Source: Rhodobacterales bacterium HKCCE2091
GTDB lineage: Bacteria > Pseudomonadota > Alphaproteobacteria > Rhodobacterales > Rhodobacteraceae
Reading direction: 5' to 3'
Length of the DNA stretch: 64,000 nt
NCBI GenBank assembly: GCA_015689685.1
Contig: WVSL01000005.1
Location: forward strand, 186,001-250,000
Numbering within the stretch: the stretch's first letter is position 1; the number at the start of each line of letters is the position of its first letter. Shown one piece after another: positions 53,748-64,000 of the stretch. The position numbers and the translations under genes were made by a program. The notes beneath the pieces are model-generated. The model had not been told where the DNA came from, did not search any database, and saw nothing but the letters and a program-made list of their open reading frames with translations.

Positions 53748-55652
53748 TCAAGCCCCTTCCGGCACTGCGCCAAGGTTCTCCGACGATTTTGCGCCAGCGT
53801 GCCAGAGGATCGCGGCCCCCGTCACCGCCGCGAGCGACGAGGCCATCAGCACCGCGAGCTTCACCGATTCCAGTTCCGCGCCCGAGAAGGCGGAGGAGGC
53901 GATGAAGATCGCCATCGTGAAGCCGACCCCGGCGAGGAACCCGGCACCGGCCATCTGGGTCCAGGAGATCTCGGACGACAGCCGCGCGACTCGCAGCTTC
54001 ACCGCGATCCAGCAGATCCCGACGATGCCGAGCGGCTTGCCGACCAGAAGTCCCAGGATCACGCCCATGCTCTCCGGCGCCATCGCGGAAAAGCTCGATC
54101 CCATCACGAGGATGCCGGTGTTGAAGAAGGCGAAGAGCGGCAGGATCAGGTAGTTCGACCAGTTCTCCAGCCGGTGCTGCAGGTGGAAGCCCGGCTCGCG
54201 CAGCCGCTCGATCGCGTTCTGAAGCCGCATCACCGCGGCATCGGCGATGTTGCCCCGGTCCTCCCGCATCTCGGCCTCGAAGATCGCCTGGGTCTGCGCC
54301 GCCACGCCCTCGACGCTGCCCGACCGGCGCGACGGGATCGCGGCGGCGGTCAGCACGCCTGCGAGCGTCGCGTGCAGCCCGGCCTCGTGGACGAAGTACC
54401 ACAGCACGATCCCGAGCAGGACGTAGGGCGTCCGCGCGTAGAACCGCCCGACGTTCAGCCCGATCATCAGCACCATCACGCCGCAGGCGATCAGGAACGG
54501 CTCCATGTGGAAGCCCTCGCCATAGAACAGGGCGATCACGAGGATCGCGCCGAGGTCGTCGGCGATGGCGAGCGCCGAGACGAAGACCTTCAGCGAGGTC
54601 GGCACCCGGTCTCCGAGCAGCGCCATGATGCCGAGCGTGAAGGCGATGTCGGTCGCCATCGGCACGCCCCAACCGTGGACCGTGTCGGGGTGGCCCCAGT
54701 TGATCCCGGCGTAGATCAGCGCCGGCGCGACCATCCCGCCGATCGCGCCGATGATCGGCAGCGCGGCGCGGGACGGGTCGGACAATTCGCCGACCAGGAG
54801 CTCCCGCTTGATCTCGATCCCGACCAGAAGGAAGAACAAGGCCATGAGCCCGTCGTTGATCCAGGCCTCAAGCGGCAGGGAAAACCCGTTGCCGCCGACG
54901 GTCAGCCCGATCGGCGTCTCGCGGAAATGTTCGTAGGCGTCGTGGAAGCCGATATTGGCGATGAACAGCGCCGCCAGCGTCGCGAGGATCAGCACCAGAC
55001 CGGCCGAGGCCGCCCATTCGAAGAAATCCGTCGACGCGATCCGTACCCTCTGGCCGAGCGGCCGTTCCACCGCCTCGATCAGCGCGGTTTCGTCCCAGGC
55101 GTCGAGGTAGTGGCGGCCGTTGATGAACAGGACCGGCGCTCCGGGGCTTGCGCCGGCGATGGACGCCTCGTCCGCCGCGATCCGCTCCAGCGTCTCGTCG
55201 GAGTTCATGTCCGCCCGGAACCGCTCGATGTCGTATTCGAGCGCCTTGGCGATGCCGAGCACGATGGCCTCGGTATAGACCGGCGGGCGCGAGAACAGCG
55301 CGCGGTGCATCTCGGGCAGGCGGCCCTGCTTCCACGCCGCGATGGCCGCCCGCGCCGCGATGCCGCCGCCCTCGCCGGTGTCGCCGCACAGGAACCGGAT
55401 CGACAGCGCCACCCCGTCGGCGCCGAAGCGGCCCGCGGTCCGCACCAGGAGGTCGCGGACCCGGCGGGTGTTGCGGTCGGAATAGTCGATGAACCAGACC
55501 ATGTTCGCGCGCCCGGCCTCTCCGGCGAGGATCATCTCGGTGTCGCGGTCGAACGGGCGGTCGAGGTGGTAGGCCAATTGCAGCGTCCCGTCGGAGGTCT
55601 CGGGATCAGAGCTATGCCCTCCGGCCCGCCACGTCCAGTCGCGGCGTCCCAT
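53748..55652 (-). CDS. nhaA: NhaA Na+/H+ antiporter with N-terminal thioredoxin-like domain
   Basis: 634 residues. Residues 1-205 look like a DsbA/thioredoxin domain (VWFIDYSDRNTRRVRDLLV, then VLFINGRHYLDAWDE with the cis-Pro position in GAPVLFING), but the CxxC active site is missing: there is no cysteine near DYSDRN, only Cys89. Residues 212-630 are NhaA with the key Asp335 (ATDIAF) and Asp365-Asp366 (AIADDLG) of the ion path. The N-terminus has no signal peptide, so the thioredoxin-like part would sit in the cytoplasm. Fusions of NhaA to such domains are known in some lineages; a redox-dead copy is notable. Confidence 0.9.
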   Translation of the reverse strand: MGRRDWTWRAGGHSSDPETSDGTLQLAYHLDRPFDRDTEMILAGEAGRANMVWFIDYSDRNTRRVRDLLVRTAGRFGADGVALSIRFLCGDTGEGGGIAARAAIAAWKQGRLPEMHRALFSRPPVYTEAIVLGIAKALEYDIERFRADMNSDETLERIAADEASIAGASPGAPVLFINGRHYLDAWDETALIEAVERPLGQRVRIASTDFFEWAASAGLVLILATLAALFIANIGFHDAYEHFRETPIGLTVGGNGFSLPLEAWINDGLMALFFLLVGIEIKRELLVGELSDPSRAALPIIGAIGGMVAPALIYAGINWGHPDTVHGWGVPMATDIAFTLGIMALLGDRVPTSLKVFVSALAIADDLGAILVIALFYGEGFHMEPFLIACGVMVLMIGLNVGRFYARTPYVLLGIVLWYFVHEAGLHATLAGVLTAAAIPSRRSGSVEGVAAQTQAIFEAEMREDRGNIADAAVMRLQNAIERLREPGFHLQHRLENWSNYLILPLFAFFNTGILVMGSSFSAMAPESMGVILGLLVGKPLGIVGICWIAVKLRVARLSSEISWTQMAGAGFLAGVGFTMAIFIASSAFSGAELESVKLAVLMASSLAAVTGAAILWHAGAKSSENLGAVPEGA

Positions 55653-55727
55653 CGGCGGCCCGCCACGTTGCGCCCGGCGGCGGTATCGCCTTCACTGGCA
55701 CCGTCGGAGCCGGAAAAGGAGGCAGGG

Positions 55728-56483
55728 ATGAAGGTCGGATTTCTCGGAACGGGACACATCGCGGCGCCGATGGCGCGGCTGGCGGCGAGGAACGGCCACG
55801 CGGTCACGGTGTCGCGCCGGAACGAGGCGGTGTCCTCGGACCTCGCCGCCGCCGGTCTCGGCATCGCGGTGGCCGGGAACGCCGAGGTCGTCGCGAATGC
55901 GGAGGTGGTGGTGCTGAGCCTGCGCCCCGGCAGCTGGCACGACGTCGTCGCGGGCCTGCCGTGGCGGCCGGATCACCGGGTCCTGTCGGTGATGGCCGGT
56001 GTGCCGCTCGCCGACATCGCCGCCGCCTGCGCTCCAGTGGCGGACATCTCCGTGACGATCCCGCTCGGCCATCTCGAAAGCGGCGGCTGCCCGCTACCGG
56101 TCTGGCCGGGGCCCGAGCCCGCCGCCACCTTGTTCGGTCCCGCGAACCCGGTGATCCCGGTTCCGTCCGAGGACGCGATCGGCCCCCACTTCGCCGCCTC
56201 CGCCGTCCTGTCCGCGCTTCTGCCCGCGATCTCCGCGACCGCCGGCTGGCTCGCGGCCCGCACCGGGGAACCCGACGCCGCGGAGGCCTACGTCGCGCAT
56301 CTCGCGGCGAGCTACCTCGGCGCGCTGTCGAAGGACCGCGCCGGGCGCGCGGCGGAGGCGCTCGACGGTCTCGCCACGCCGATGACGCTCAACAACACCA
56401 TGCTCCAGGCGCTTCGCGACGCCGGTTTCGAGGACGCCCTGACGCGCGCGCTCGACGCGATGGAGCGCGGCGATCTCAAATGA
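55728..56483 (+). CDS. NADP-dependent ProC-like reductase/dehydrogenase
   Basis: 251 residues. The N-terminal MKVGFLGTGHIAAPMARLA is a ProC-type Rossmann start, with VVVLSLRPG after. A C-terminal helical segment (ASYLGALSKD, TPMTLNNTMLQALRDAG) resembles the pyrroline-5-carboxylate reductase dimerisation part. Sequence identity to ProC itself looks low, so the substrate is uncertain. Ribosome site AAAGGAGG precedes the ATG. Divergent from nhaA. Confidence 0.85.
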   Translation: MKVGFLGTGHIAAPMARLAARNGHAVTVSRRNEAVSSDLAAAGLGIAVAGNAEVVANAEVVVLSLRPGSWHDVVAGLPWRPDHRVLSVMAGVPLADIAAACAPVADISVTIPLGHLESGGCPLPVWPGPEPAATLFGPANPVIPVPSEDAIGPHFAASAVLSALLPAISATAGWLAARTGEPDAAEAYVAHLAASYLGALSKDRAGRAAEALDGLATPMTLNNTMLQALRDAGFEDALTRALDAMERGDLK

Positions 56484-56529
56484 GGCCCCGTGTGCCGGAA
56501 TGTGCGATCAGTGAAATGATCCGCTCAAA

Positions 56530-56552
56530 ATCCCGGTGGTTCATGCCGGGAT
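56530..56552. terminator. Hairpin between convergent ProC-like and pgm genes
   Basis: ATCCCGG / CCGGGAT, 7 base pairs with a 9-base loop, in the 103-base spacer where the two genes converge. Short flanking A and T runs fit a weak bidirectional terminator. Confidence 0.45.
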
Positions 56553-56586
56553 CTGTCCGAAATCGACAGCGTTTCGCCGCATCTCT

Positions 56587-58410
<1,824 letters not shown>

Positions 58411-59283
58411 TCAGCCCCGCGTCTTCGGCCGGATCAGCCCTTCCTGCACGACCGAGGCCACCAGCCGCCCGTCCCGGTCGTGGATCTGGCCCCGCGCCAG
58501 CCCGCGCGCTCCGCCGGCCCAGGGGCTGTGCATCGAATACAGGTGCCAGCCCGAGAACCGCACAGGCCCGTGAAACCAGACCGCGTGGTCGAGGCTCGCG
58601 GTCATCACCCGCCCGGTATAGCCGCTTTCGCCGTGCGGTCTCAGCGTTGCGCCCAGGAGTTGCAGGTCGCTCGCGTAGGCCAGGAGACAGCGTTCGAGCC
58701 ATGCCGGCGCATCCGTCACCGGGCGGGCGAGGCGGATCCAGGCGGAGTGGCTGTCCGGCATGGGCTTCGGATCGGCGTAGTCGATCGGGTCGACCAGCCG
58801 GACCTCGATCGCCGAGGTCCGCAGGATCTCGGCGCGACGCGCCGGGTCGGCGCGGGCGGCAAGATCGGCCTTGGCCTCCTCCCGCGTGGGCAGGGTTTCC
58901 GGCGCCGGCGCCTCGGGCGCGGGATCGGCATGGGCAAAGCCGGGTTCCTCGACGTGGAAACTGGCGGCGAGGTTCAGGATCTGCCGCCCGGACTGGATCG
59001 CGACGACCCGCCGGGTGGTGAAGCTGCCGCCGTCGCGGGCGCGGTCGACCTCGTAGATCACCGGCCGCGACGGGTCGCCGGGGCGCATGAAATAGGCGTG
59101 GAGCGAGTGGCAGGGCCGGTCCTCGGGCACGGTCATCGACGCCGCCGCCAGCGCCTGCGCCACGACCTGCCCGCCGAAGATGCGGCGCGCGGTCTCGCCG
59201 CCCGAACCGGGGCCGCGGAACAGGTCCTCCTCCAGCCGTTCGAGCCGGAGCAGGGACAGGAGTGTGTCGACCGGGTCCGTCAT
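58411..59283 (-). CDS. tesB: Acyl-CoA thioesterase II
   Basis: 290 residues starting MTDPVDTLLSLL. The double hot-dog layout is clear: first half with RIFGGQVVAQALAAA, second half with SLDHAVWFHGP (catalytic Asp candidate) and GLARGQIHDRDGRLVASVVQEGL. It hydrolyses acyl-CoAs. Unusually, its start overlaps the znuB stop as ATGA, placing it at the end of the zinc operon; it is likely co-expressed with zinc uptake. Confidence 0.93.
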   Translation of the reverse strand: MTDPVDTLLSLLRLERLEEDLFRGPGSGGETARRIFGGQVVAQALAAASMTVPEDRPCHSLHAYFMRPGDPSRPVIYEVDRARDGGSFTTRRVVAIQSGRQILNLAASFHVEEPGFAHADPAPEAPAPETLPTREEAKADLAARADPARRAEILRTSAIEVRLVDPIDYADPKPMPDSHSAWIRLARPVTDAPAWLERCLLAYASDLQLLGATLRPHGESGYTGRVMTASLDHAVWFHGPVRFSGWHLYSMHSPWAGGARGLARGQIHDRDGRLVASVVQEGLIRPKTRG

Positions 59284-60071
59284 GTGCGGCGCAGCGCGCG
59301 CGCGCCGTGGGTCAGGGCGAAGATCACCGCAGCTGCGCAGACGATCGACGGACCGGCAGGCGTATCGAGCCGCAGCGACATGCCGAGACCGAGGAGCGTG
59401 GCCGCCGCGCCGATCGCCGCCGCCCCCGCTGCCATCGCCTCGGGCGAGCGGGACAGGGGCCGCGCGGCGCCCGCCGGGATCAGCAGGAGCGCGACGATCA
59501 GGAGCGCACCGACGACCTTGATCGCGACCGCGACGGTCAGCGCCAGCGCCAGGGTCAGCACCAGCGTCTCGCGCCGGGGATCGAGCCCCGCGGCACGGGC
59601 GAGGTCGGGGTTCACCGTGGCGGTCAGAAGACCCTGCCAGCGCCAAGCCAGTAGGGCGAGGACACCGGCCGCGCCGGCCCAGACGATGACGAGGTCCCCG
59701 CGCGTGACCGCGAGGATGTCGCCGAAGAGCCAGGCGGTCAGGTCGCCCTGCCGCCCGGGAATCGCCGACACCGCGACCAGCCCGAAGGCCAGCGCGCCGT
59801 GGGCGATCACGCCAAGCCCGGTATCGGCCGGAAGCCCGGTCTCGGACAGCCGCGACACCATCAGCGCCGTAGCCAGCGAGACCGCGAGGACGCCGATGAA
59901 GACAGGGCCCGACAGCGCCAGCGCCAGTGCCACGCCCAGGAGCGCCGCGTGGGATGTCGCGTCGCCGAAATACGCCATCCGCCGCCAGACCACGAACCCG
60001 CCGAGCGGGCCGGCGGCGAGCGCGACACCGATCCCGGCAAGCGCCGCGCGAAACAGGAAATCGTCAAGCAT
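59280..60071 (-). CDS. znuB: Zinc ABC importer permease
   Basis: 263 residues with seven to eight membrane helices and the ABC-3 family motifs VVWRRMAYFGDATSHAALLG and ATVNPDLARAAGLDP. It forms the inner-membrane channel for ZnuA-bound zinc. It sits between znuC and tesB, overlapping tesB at its stop. Confidence 0.94.
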   Translation of the reverse strand: MLDDFLFRAALAGIGVALAAGPLGGFVVWRRMAYFGDATSHAALLGVALALALSGPVFIGVLAVSLATALMVSRLSETGLPADTGLGVIAHGALAFGLVAVSAIPGRQGDLTAWLFGDILAVTRGDLVIVWAGAAGVLALLAWRWQGLLTATVNPDLARAAGLDPRRETLVLTLALALTVAVAIKVVGALLIVALLLIPAGAARPLSRSPEAMAAGAAAIGAAATLLGLGMSLRLDTPAGPSIVCAAAVIFALTHGARALRRT

Positions 60072-60094
60072 GGCGGATGCTTACCTCTCGCTCT

Positions 60095-60874
60095 TCACCC
60101 GTTCAAGCGGCGCGGTTCCGCGGGGTCATCGTGTGCGTTCCCGTGATCGTGGTGCCCGTGCCCGTGATCGTGCCCGTGGTCATGGTCGTGCCGGTAGAGC
60201 GCGAGGGCGCCGTGGGTGCCGGTGCCGAACAGGGCCCGGTATTCCGGCGCGGAGGCGACCACCTCGGGTCGGCCCTCGCAGCAGACATGACCGTTGAGGC
60301 AGAGCACCCGGTCGGAGGCGCTCATCACGACATGCAGGTCGTGGCTGACGAGCAGGACGGCGGCGCCGGTCGTGTCCCGCACCGCCTCCACCCGCTGGTA
60401 GAACGCGGCCTGGCCGGGCTGGTCGAGCCCCTGCGTCGGTTCGTCGAGGATCAGCAAGTCCGGCCGTCCGATCAGCGCGCGGGCCAGCAGCACCCGCTGC
60501 AACTGCCCGCCCGACAGTTCCGCCAGCGCCCTGGGGCCGAGCCCCGGCACCCCGGCCTCCGCCAGCGCGGTCTCGGCCTCCTCCGAGCCGACCCGGTGCG
60601 GCAGCGACAGGAAGCGGCGCACGGTCAGCGGCAGCGTGCCGTCGGTGTGTAGCCGCTGCGGGACATAGCCGATGCGCAGGCCCGGCGTCCGCGCGACCTT
60701 GCCGGAGACCGGTTGAACCGCGCCGATCAACGCCTTGACAAGGCTCGTCTTTCCCGATCCGTTCGGCCCCACGACGGTGACGATCTCGCCGCGGTCGATG
60801 GCGAAGGTTACGTCGCTCAGCACGGTCTCGCGCCGGTAGGCGAGCGTGAGCCCGCGCGCCTCGATCAGGCTCAT
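60095..60874 (-). CDS. znuC: Zinc ABC importer ATPase with His-rich tail
   Basis: 259 residues. Walker A is GPNGSGKTS, the signature LSGGQLQRVLLARALI and Walker B LLILDEPTQGLD. The last 35 residues are His/Asp-rich (HDHDHGHDHGHGHHDHG), a likely zinc-binding tail not needed for ATPase folding. The start overlaps the zur stop as ATGA. Confidence 0.95.
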   Translation of the reverse strand: MSLIEARGLTLAYRRETVLSDVTFAIDRGEIVTVVGPNGSGKTSLVKALIGAVQPVSGKVARTPGLRIGYVPQRLHTDGTLPLTVRRFLSLPHRVGSEEAETALAEAGVPGLGPRALAELSGGQLQRVLLARALIGRPDLLILDEPTQGLDQPGQAAFYQRVEAVRDTTGAAVLLVSHDLHVVMSASDRVLCLNGHVCCEGRPEVVASAPEYRALFGTGTHGALALYRHDHDHGHDHGHGHHDHGNAHDDPAEPRRLNG

Positions 60875-61350
60875 GCCCCGGTCCCCGCGCAGTCGGGGCA
60901 GAGCCCCTCGGCCTCGATCACCTGCCGTTCGACCGCGAATCCCGCGGCCGCAGCCTCGGCCTTCAGGCCCGCGCCCGCCGCCGTCTCGCCGATCTCCCCG
61001 ACCCGCTCGCACCCCTTGCAGATCATGAACATCGGCGCGTGTTCGCCCGCGCCCTCGGTGCAGGCGACATAGGCGTTCAGCCGTTCGATCCGGTGCGCGA
61101 AGCCGTTCTTCGTGAGGAAATCGAGCGCCCGGTAGGCGACCGGCGGCTGCGCGCCCAGGCCCTCGGCCTGCAGCCGCGCGAGGATGTCGTAGGCCCCCTG
61201 CGCGCGGTGATCCTCCAGCAGGAGTTCCAGCACGCGGCGCCGCACCGGGGTCAGCCGCAGGCCCTCCGCGGTCGCACGCGCCTCGGCCTCCGCGAGGGCG
61301 GTGGCGACGCAGCGCTTGTGGTCGTGACGTTCGAAGCCGTGGGCGGACAT
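60871..61350 (-). CDS. zur: Zinc-uptake regulator (Fur family)
   Basis: 159 residues. A winged helix (LRLTPVRRRVLELLLEDH, PVAYRALDFLTKNGFAHR), the dimer-domain CxxC pairs CKGC and CPDC and the His-rich N-terminus (HGFERHDHKRC) fit Zur. It should repress znuA and the zur-znuCB-tesB unit when zinc is sufficient, via the box at 61364. Confidence 0.93.
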   Translation of the reverse strand: MSAHGFERHDHKRCVATALAEAEARATAEGLRLTPVRRRVLELLLEDHRAQGAYDILARLQAEGLGAQPPVAYRALDFLTKNGFAHRIERLNAYVACTEGAGEHAPMFMICKGCERVGEIGETAAGAGLKAEAAAAGFAVERQVIEAEGLCPDCAGTGA

Positions 61351-61363
61351 GGCAGGTATTGTA

Positions 61364-61375
61364 ATGTTATAACAT
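61364..61375. promoter_or_regulatory. Zur-type operator between zur and znuA
   Basis: ATGTTATAACAT is a perfect 12-base palindrome, matching the ATGTTATA-core of alphaproteobacterial Zur boxes. It lies 13 bases upstream of the zur start and about 43 bases upstream of znuA, so one site can control both directions. Confidence 0.82.
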
Positions 61376-61417
61376 ATCTACTAGGGGTTCTCCTGCTTGT
61401 CTCAGACGGGGGTCCCG

Positions 61418-62395
61418 ATGTCGAATCCTTTCTTCGCCGCCACCGTGGCGGCCGTTGTCCTAGCGGCCTCCGCCGCGCGCGCCGAACCGCCGCGCGTCGT
61501 GACCGATGTCGCCCCGGTCCAGTCGCTCGTCGCGCGGGTGATGCGGGGCGTGGCCGAGCCTGCGCTCATGGTCCCGCCCGGTGTCAGCCCCCATGACTTC
61601 GCCCTGCGCCCGTCCCAGGCCCGCGCGCTGCAGGACGCCGACCTCGTGATCTGGATGGGCCCCGGCCTCACGCCTCTGTCCGAAGGGGAAATCACGGGCC
61701 TCGCCGCCGACGCGGTCCTCGTCGACCTCCTGTCGGTGGAGGAGGGCGCGGTCCACTACGCCGCCCGTGACGGCCACGACCACGACGAGGCCGACCACCA
61801 CGGCGACGACGACCACGGGGACGACCACGACGAAGACCACGACGAGGACCACGACGAGGACCACGCCGACCACGACGATGCCCACGACCACGGCGACATC
61901 GACCCCCACGCCTGGCTCGACCCGGTGAACGCGCGCGCCTGGCTGCCGGTGATCGCCGCCGCCCTGTCCGAGGCCGATCCCGCCAACGCCGCCACCTACG
62001 CCGCCAATGCCGACGCCGCCGACGCCGAACTCGAAGCCCTGGCGGCGGAGATCGGGGAGACGCTGGCCGGCGACCCGCCGCGCTACGTCACCTACCATGA
62101 CGCCTACCAGTATTTCGAACGGCGCTTCGGTCTCGCCGCGCTCGGCAGCATCGCGTCGCTCGATGCGGGGGCGCCGTCCGCTGGCCGCCTCGCCGGCCTT
62201 CGCGACGGGCTCTCGGACGCGCCGCCCGCCTGTTTCCTGGCCGAGCCGCAATTCGACCCGCGACTGGCCGAGACCCTCGCCGAGGGGGCCGAGATCCACG
62301 TCGCCGACCCGCTCGGCGCGGGGCTGGAACCGGGGCCGGGGCTCTACCCCGCGCTCCTGCGCGGGCTCGCCGGGGTGCTGGCGACATGCCGCTGA
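61418..62395 (+). CDS. znuA: Zinc ABC importer periplasmic binding protein
   Basis: 325 residues with a signal peptide (MSNPFFAATVAAVVLAASA). Metal ligands His in PPGVSPHDFAL, His in IDPHAWLDP and His in YVTYHDAYQYF are family-typical. A His/Asp-rich loop (about residues 115-165) is very long and acidic (HDEDHDEDHDEDHADHDD). It captures zinc in the periplasm. Divergent from zur. Confidence 0.95.
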   Translation: MSNPFFAATVAAVVLAASAARAEPPRVVTDVAPVQSLVARVMRGVAEPALMVPPGVSPHDFALRPSQARALQDADLVIWMGPGLTPLSEGEITGLAADAVLVDLLSVEEGAVHYAARDGHDHDEADHHGDDDHGDDHDEDHDEDHDEDHADHDDAHDHGDIDPHAWLDPVNARAWLPVIAAALSEADPANAATYAANADAADAELEALAAEIGETLAGDPPRYVTYHDAYQYFERRFGLAALGSIASLDAGAPSAGRLAGLRDGLSDAPPACFLAEPQFDPRLAETLAEGAEIHVADPLGAGLEPGPGLYPALLRGLAGVLATCR

Positions 62396-62475
62396 CCCCG
62401 CCCGCCGGTTTCACGTTTCGCTAACCGGTTTCGCCCTAGGCTGCCCGCGGGGGACGTCCCGCGGGCCGTCGGCCC

Positions 62476-62500
62476 CTTGCAGCCGCCCCGACCGGACCAT
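62476..62500 (+). promoter_or_regulatory. Possible heat-shock (RpoH-like) promoter of clpP
   Basis: CTTGCAG (from 62476) and CCATAAG (from 62497) are separated by 17 bases between CTTG and CCAT, near the CTTG-N17/18-CYTAT pattern of alphaproteobacterial heat-shock promoters. It sits 45 bases before the clpP start. The -10 match is imperfect. Confidence 0.3.
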
Positions 62501-62544
62501 AAGACTCTGGACCAATCCAAACGATCGCGCGCGAGGCAGGCGAG

Positions 62545-63177
62545 ATGAACGATCCCCACGAATTCTACATGAACACCCTCGTGCCGATGGTCGTCGAACA
62601 GACCAGCCGGGGCGAACGCGCCTACGACATCTTCTCGCGGCTGCTGAAGGAACGGATCATCTTCGTGTCCGGGCCGGTGCATGACGGCATGTCGAGCCTG
62701 ATCGTCGCGCAGCTCCTGCACCTGGAGGCCGAGAACCCGTCGAAGGAAATTTCGATGTACATCAACAGCCCCGGCGGCGTCGTGACCTCGGGGCTCTCGA
62801 TCTACGACACGATGCAGTACATCAAGCCAAAGGTCTCGACGCTGGTGGTGGGGCAGGCGGCCTCGATGGGCTCGCTGCTGCTCGCCGCGGGCGCGCCGGG
62901 GATGCGGTTCTCGCTGCCGAACAGCCGGATCATGGTCCACCAGCCCTCGGGCGGCTACCAGGGCCAGGCGACCGACATCATGATCCATGCCGCCGAGACG
63001 CAGAAGCTCAAGGGCCGGCTGAACGAGATCTACGTGAAACACACCGGGCAATCGCTGGAAACAGTCCAGGAAGCGCTGGAGCGGGACAATTTCATGGACC
63101 CGGAACAGGCCAAGGCCTGGGGCCTGATCGATGAAATAGTCGAGAACCGCGACACGCCCGAAGCCCCCTCCGCGTAA
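62545..63177 (+). CDS. clpP: ATP-dependent Clp protease proteolytic subunit
   Basis: 210 residues. The active Ser lies in [11 protein letters not shown] and the His in [10 protein letters not shown]; the N-terminal region and the C-terminal [12 protein letters not shown] fit. It forms the tetradecameric chamber used with ClpX, encoded next on the same strand. Confidence 0.97.
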   Translation: MNDPHEFYMNTLVPMVVEQTSRGERAYDIFSRLLKERIIFVSGPVHDGMSSLIVAQLLHLEAENPSKEISMYINSPGGVVTSGLSIYDTMQYIKPKVSTLVVGQAASMGSLLLAAGAPGMRFSLPNSRIMVHQPSGGYQGQATDIMIHAAETQKLKGRLNEIYVKHTGQSLETVQEALERDNFMDPEQAKAWGLIDEIVENRDTPEAPSA

Positions 63178-63211
63178 CCCGCAGGGGCCCCCGCGGCGGG
63201 GAATTTTGACA

Positions 63212-63240
63212 TTGTGACCGGTCCGCCGGTGCACTAGGCT
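63212..63240 (+). promoter_or_regulatory. Possible clpX promoter
   Basis: TTGTGA (63212-63217) and TAGGCT (63235-63240) with 17-base spacing resemble -35 and -10 boxes 77 bases before clpX. It would give clpX its own transcript besides read-through from clpP. Confidence 0.35.
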
Positions 63241-63316
63241 GATCCGAAAGCGCACGGCACGGGGGTCGGCAACGGTCGGGCCGGGACATCCGGTCCAGAG
63301 GTTCGAGGTAGGTGAC

Positions 63317-64000
<684 letters not shown>

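Noticed and set aside
52659-55727. Long plus-strand open frame across the cytochrome peroxidase and nhaA genes
   Set aside because: The upstream part matches no family and mirrors genuine minus-strand genes; only its last part, from the ATG at 55728, is a real gene.

Overview
The window is high-G+C DNA of an alphaproteobacterium, most likely from the Rhodobacterales/Paracoccaceae (roseobacter) group. This is inferred from codon use, tightly packed ATGA-overlapping operons, a zur/znuCB-znuA zinc locus, RTX/serralysin-type secreted proteins and clpP-clpX order; no rRNA or tRNA gene is present to confirm it. About 40 protein genes cover nearly all of the sequence. I see no tRNA, rRNA, CRISPR, insertion sequence or prophage.

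Layout. 0-3 kb: the 3' part of a hybrid sensor kinase converges on a GGDEF-EAL cyclic-di-GMP protein. 3-7 kb: a two-gene operon of trypsin-like proteases, the second fused to a phospholipase D-like domain; neither has a signal peptide. 7.4-15.5 kb: a LacI regulator, a short-chain dehydrogenase and a flavin amine oxidase lie divergent from a YnjBCD-like ABC importer, followed by a VOC-fold protein. 15.5-18.8 kb: a MarR repressor/flavin hydroxylase pair resembling MobR/MobA (3-hydroxybenzoate 4-monooxygenase) with two palindromes between the genes, then an inositol-phosphatase family gene. 18.8-29.4 kb: a serralysin-like RTX metalloprotease and a SARP-like/TPR regulator; a vanadium haloperoxidase/PAP2 protein starting with (Gly-Val-His)x10; a signal-less subtilase; and a coupled pair of an M15-type peptidase with a peptidoglycan-binding domain and an alpha-oxoamine-synthase-like protein that has lost its PLP lysine. 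29.4-30 kb is non-coding and holds two related hairpin-ended elements that look like tandem small RNAs.

30-35 kb: a BNR-repeat protein, a chemoreceptor with a small periplasmic partner, a PEP mutase/isocitrate lyase family enzyme and a small unknown protein. 35-43 kb: a type I secretion ABC exporter and adaptor next to a 1610-residue extracellular nuclease (ExeM/NucH type); the exporter may also serve the serralysin 14 kb away. 43-52 kb: a xylose locus (xylFHG-xylBA, divergent from the ROK regulator xylR, with an FG-GAP/UnbV protein translationally coupled to xylR). 52-64 kb: a di-haem cytochrome c peroxidase, an NhaA antiporter with an N-terminal cysteine-less thioredoxin-like domain, a ProC-like reductase, phosphoglucomutase, a zinc operon (zur-znuC-znuB-tesB divergent from znuA around a Zur-type box), clpP, and the 5' part of clpX cut by the window end.

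The most unusual parts are the signal-less protease/PLD operon at 3-7 kb, the 23.6-29.4 kb hydrolase cluster with its PLP pseudoenzyme and GVH repeat, the exact-period repeats inside both RTX proteins, the tandem small-RNA candidates near 29.5-29.9 kb, and a thioesterase gene embedded in the zinc operon.
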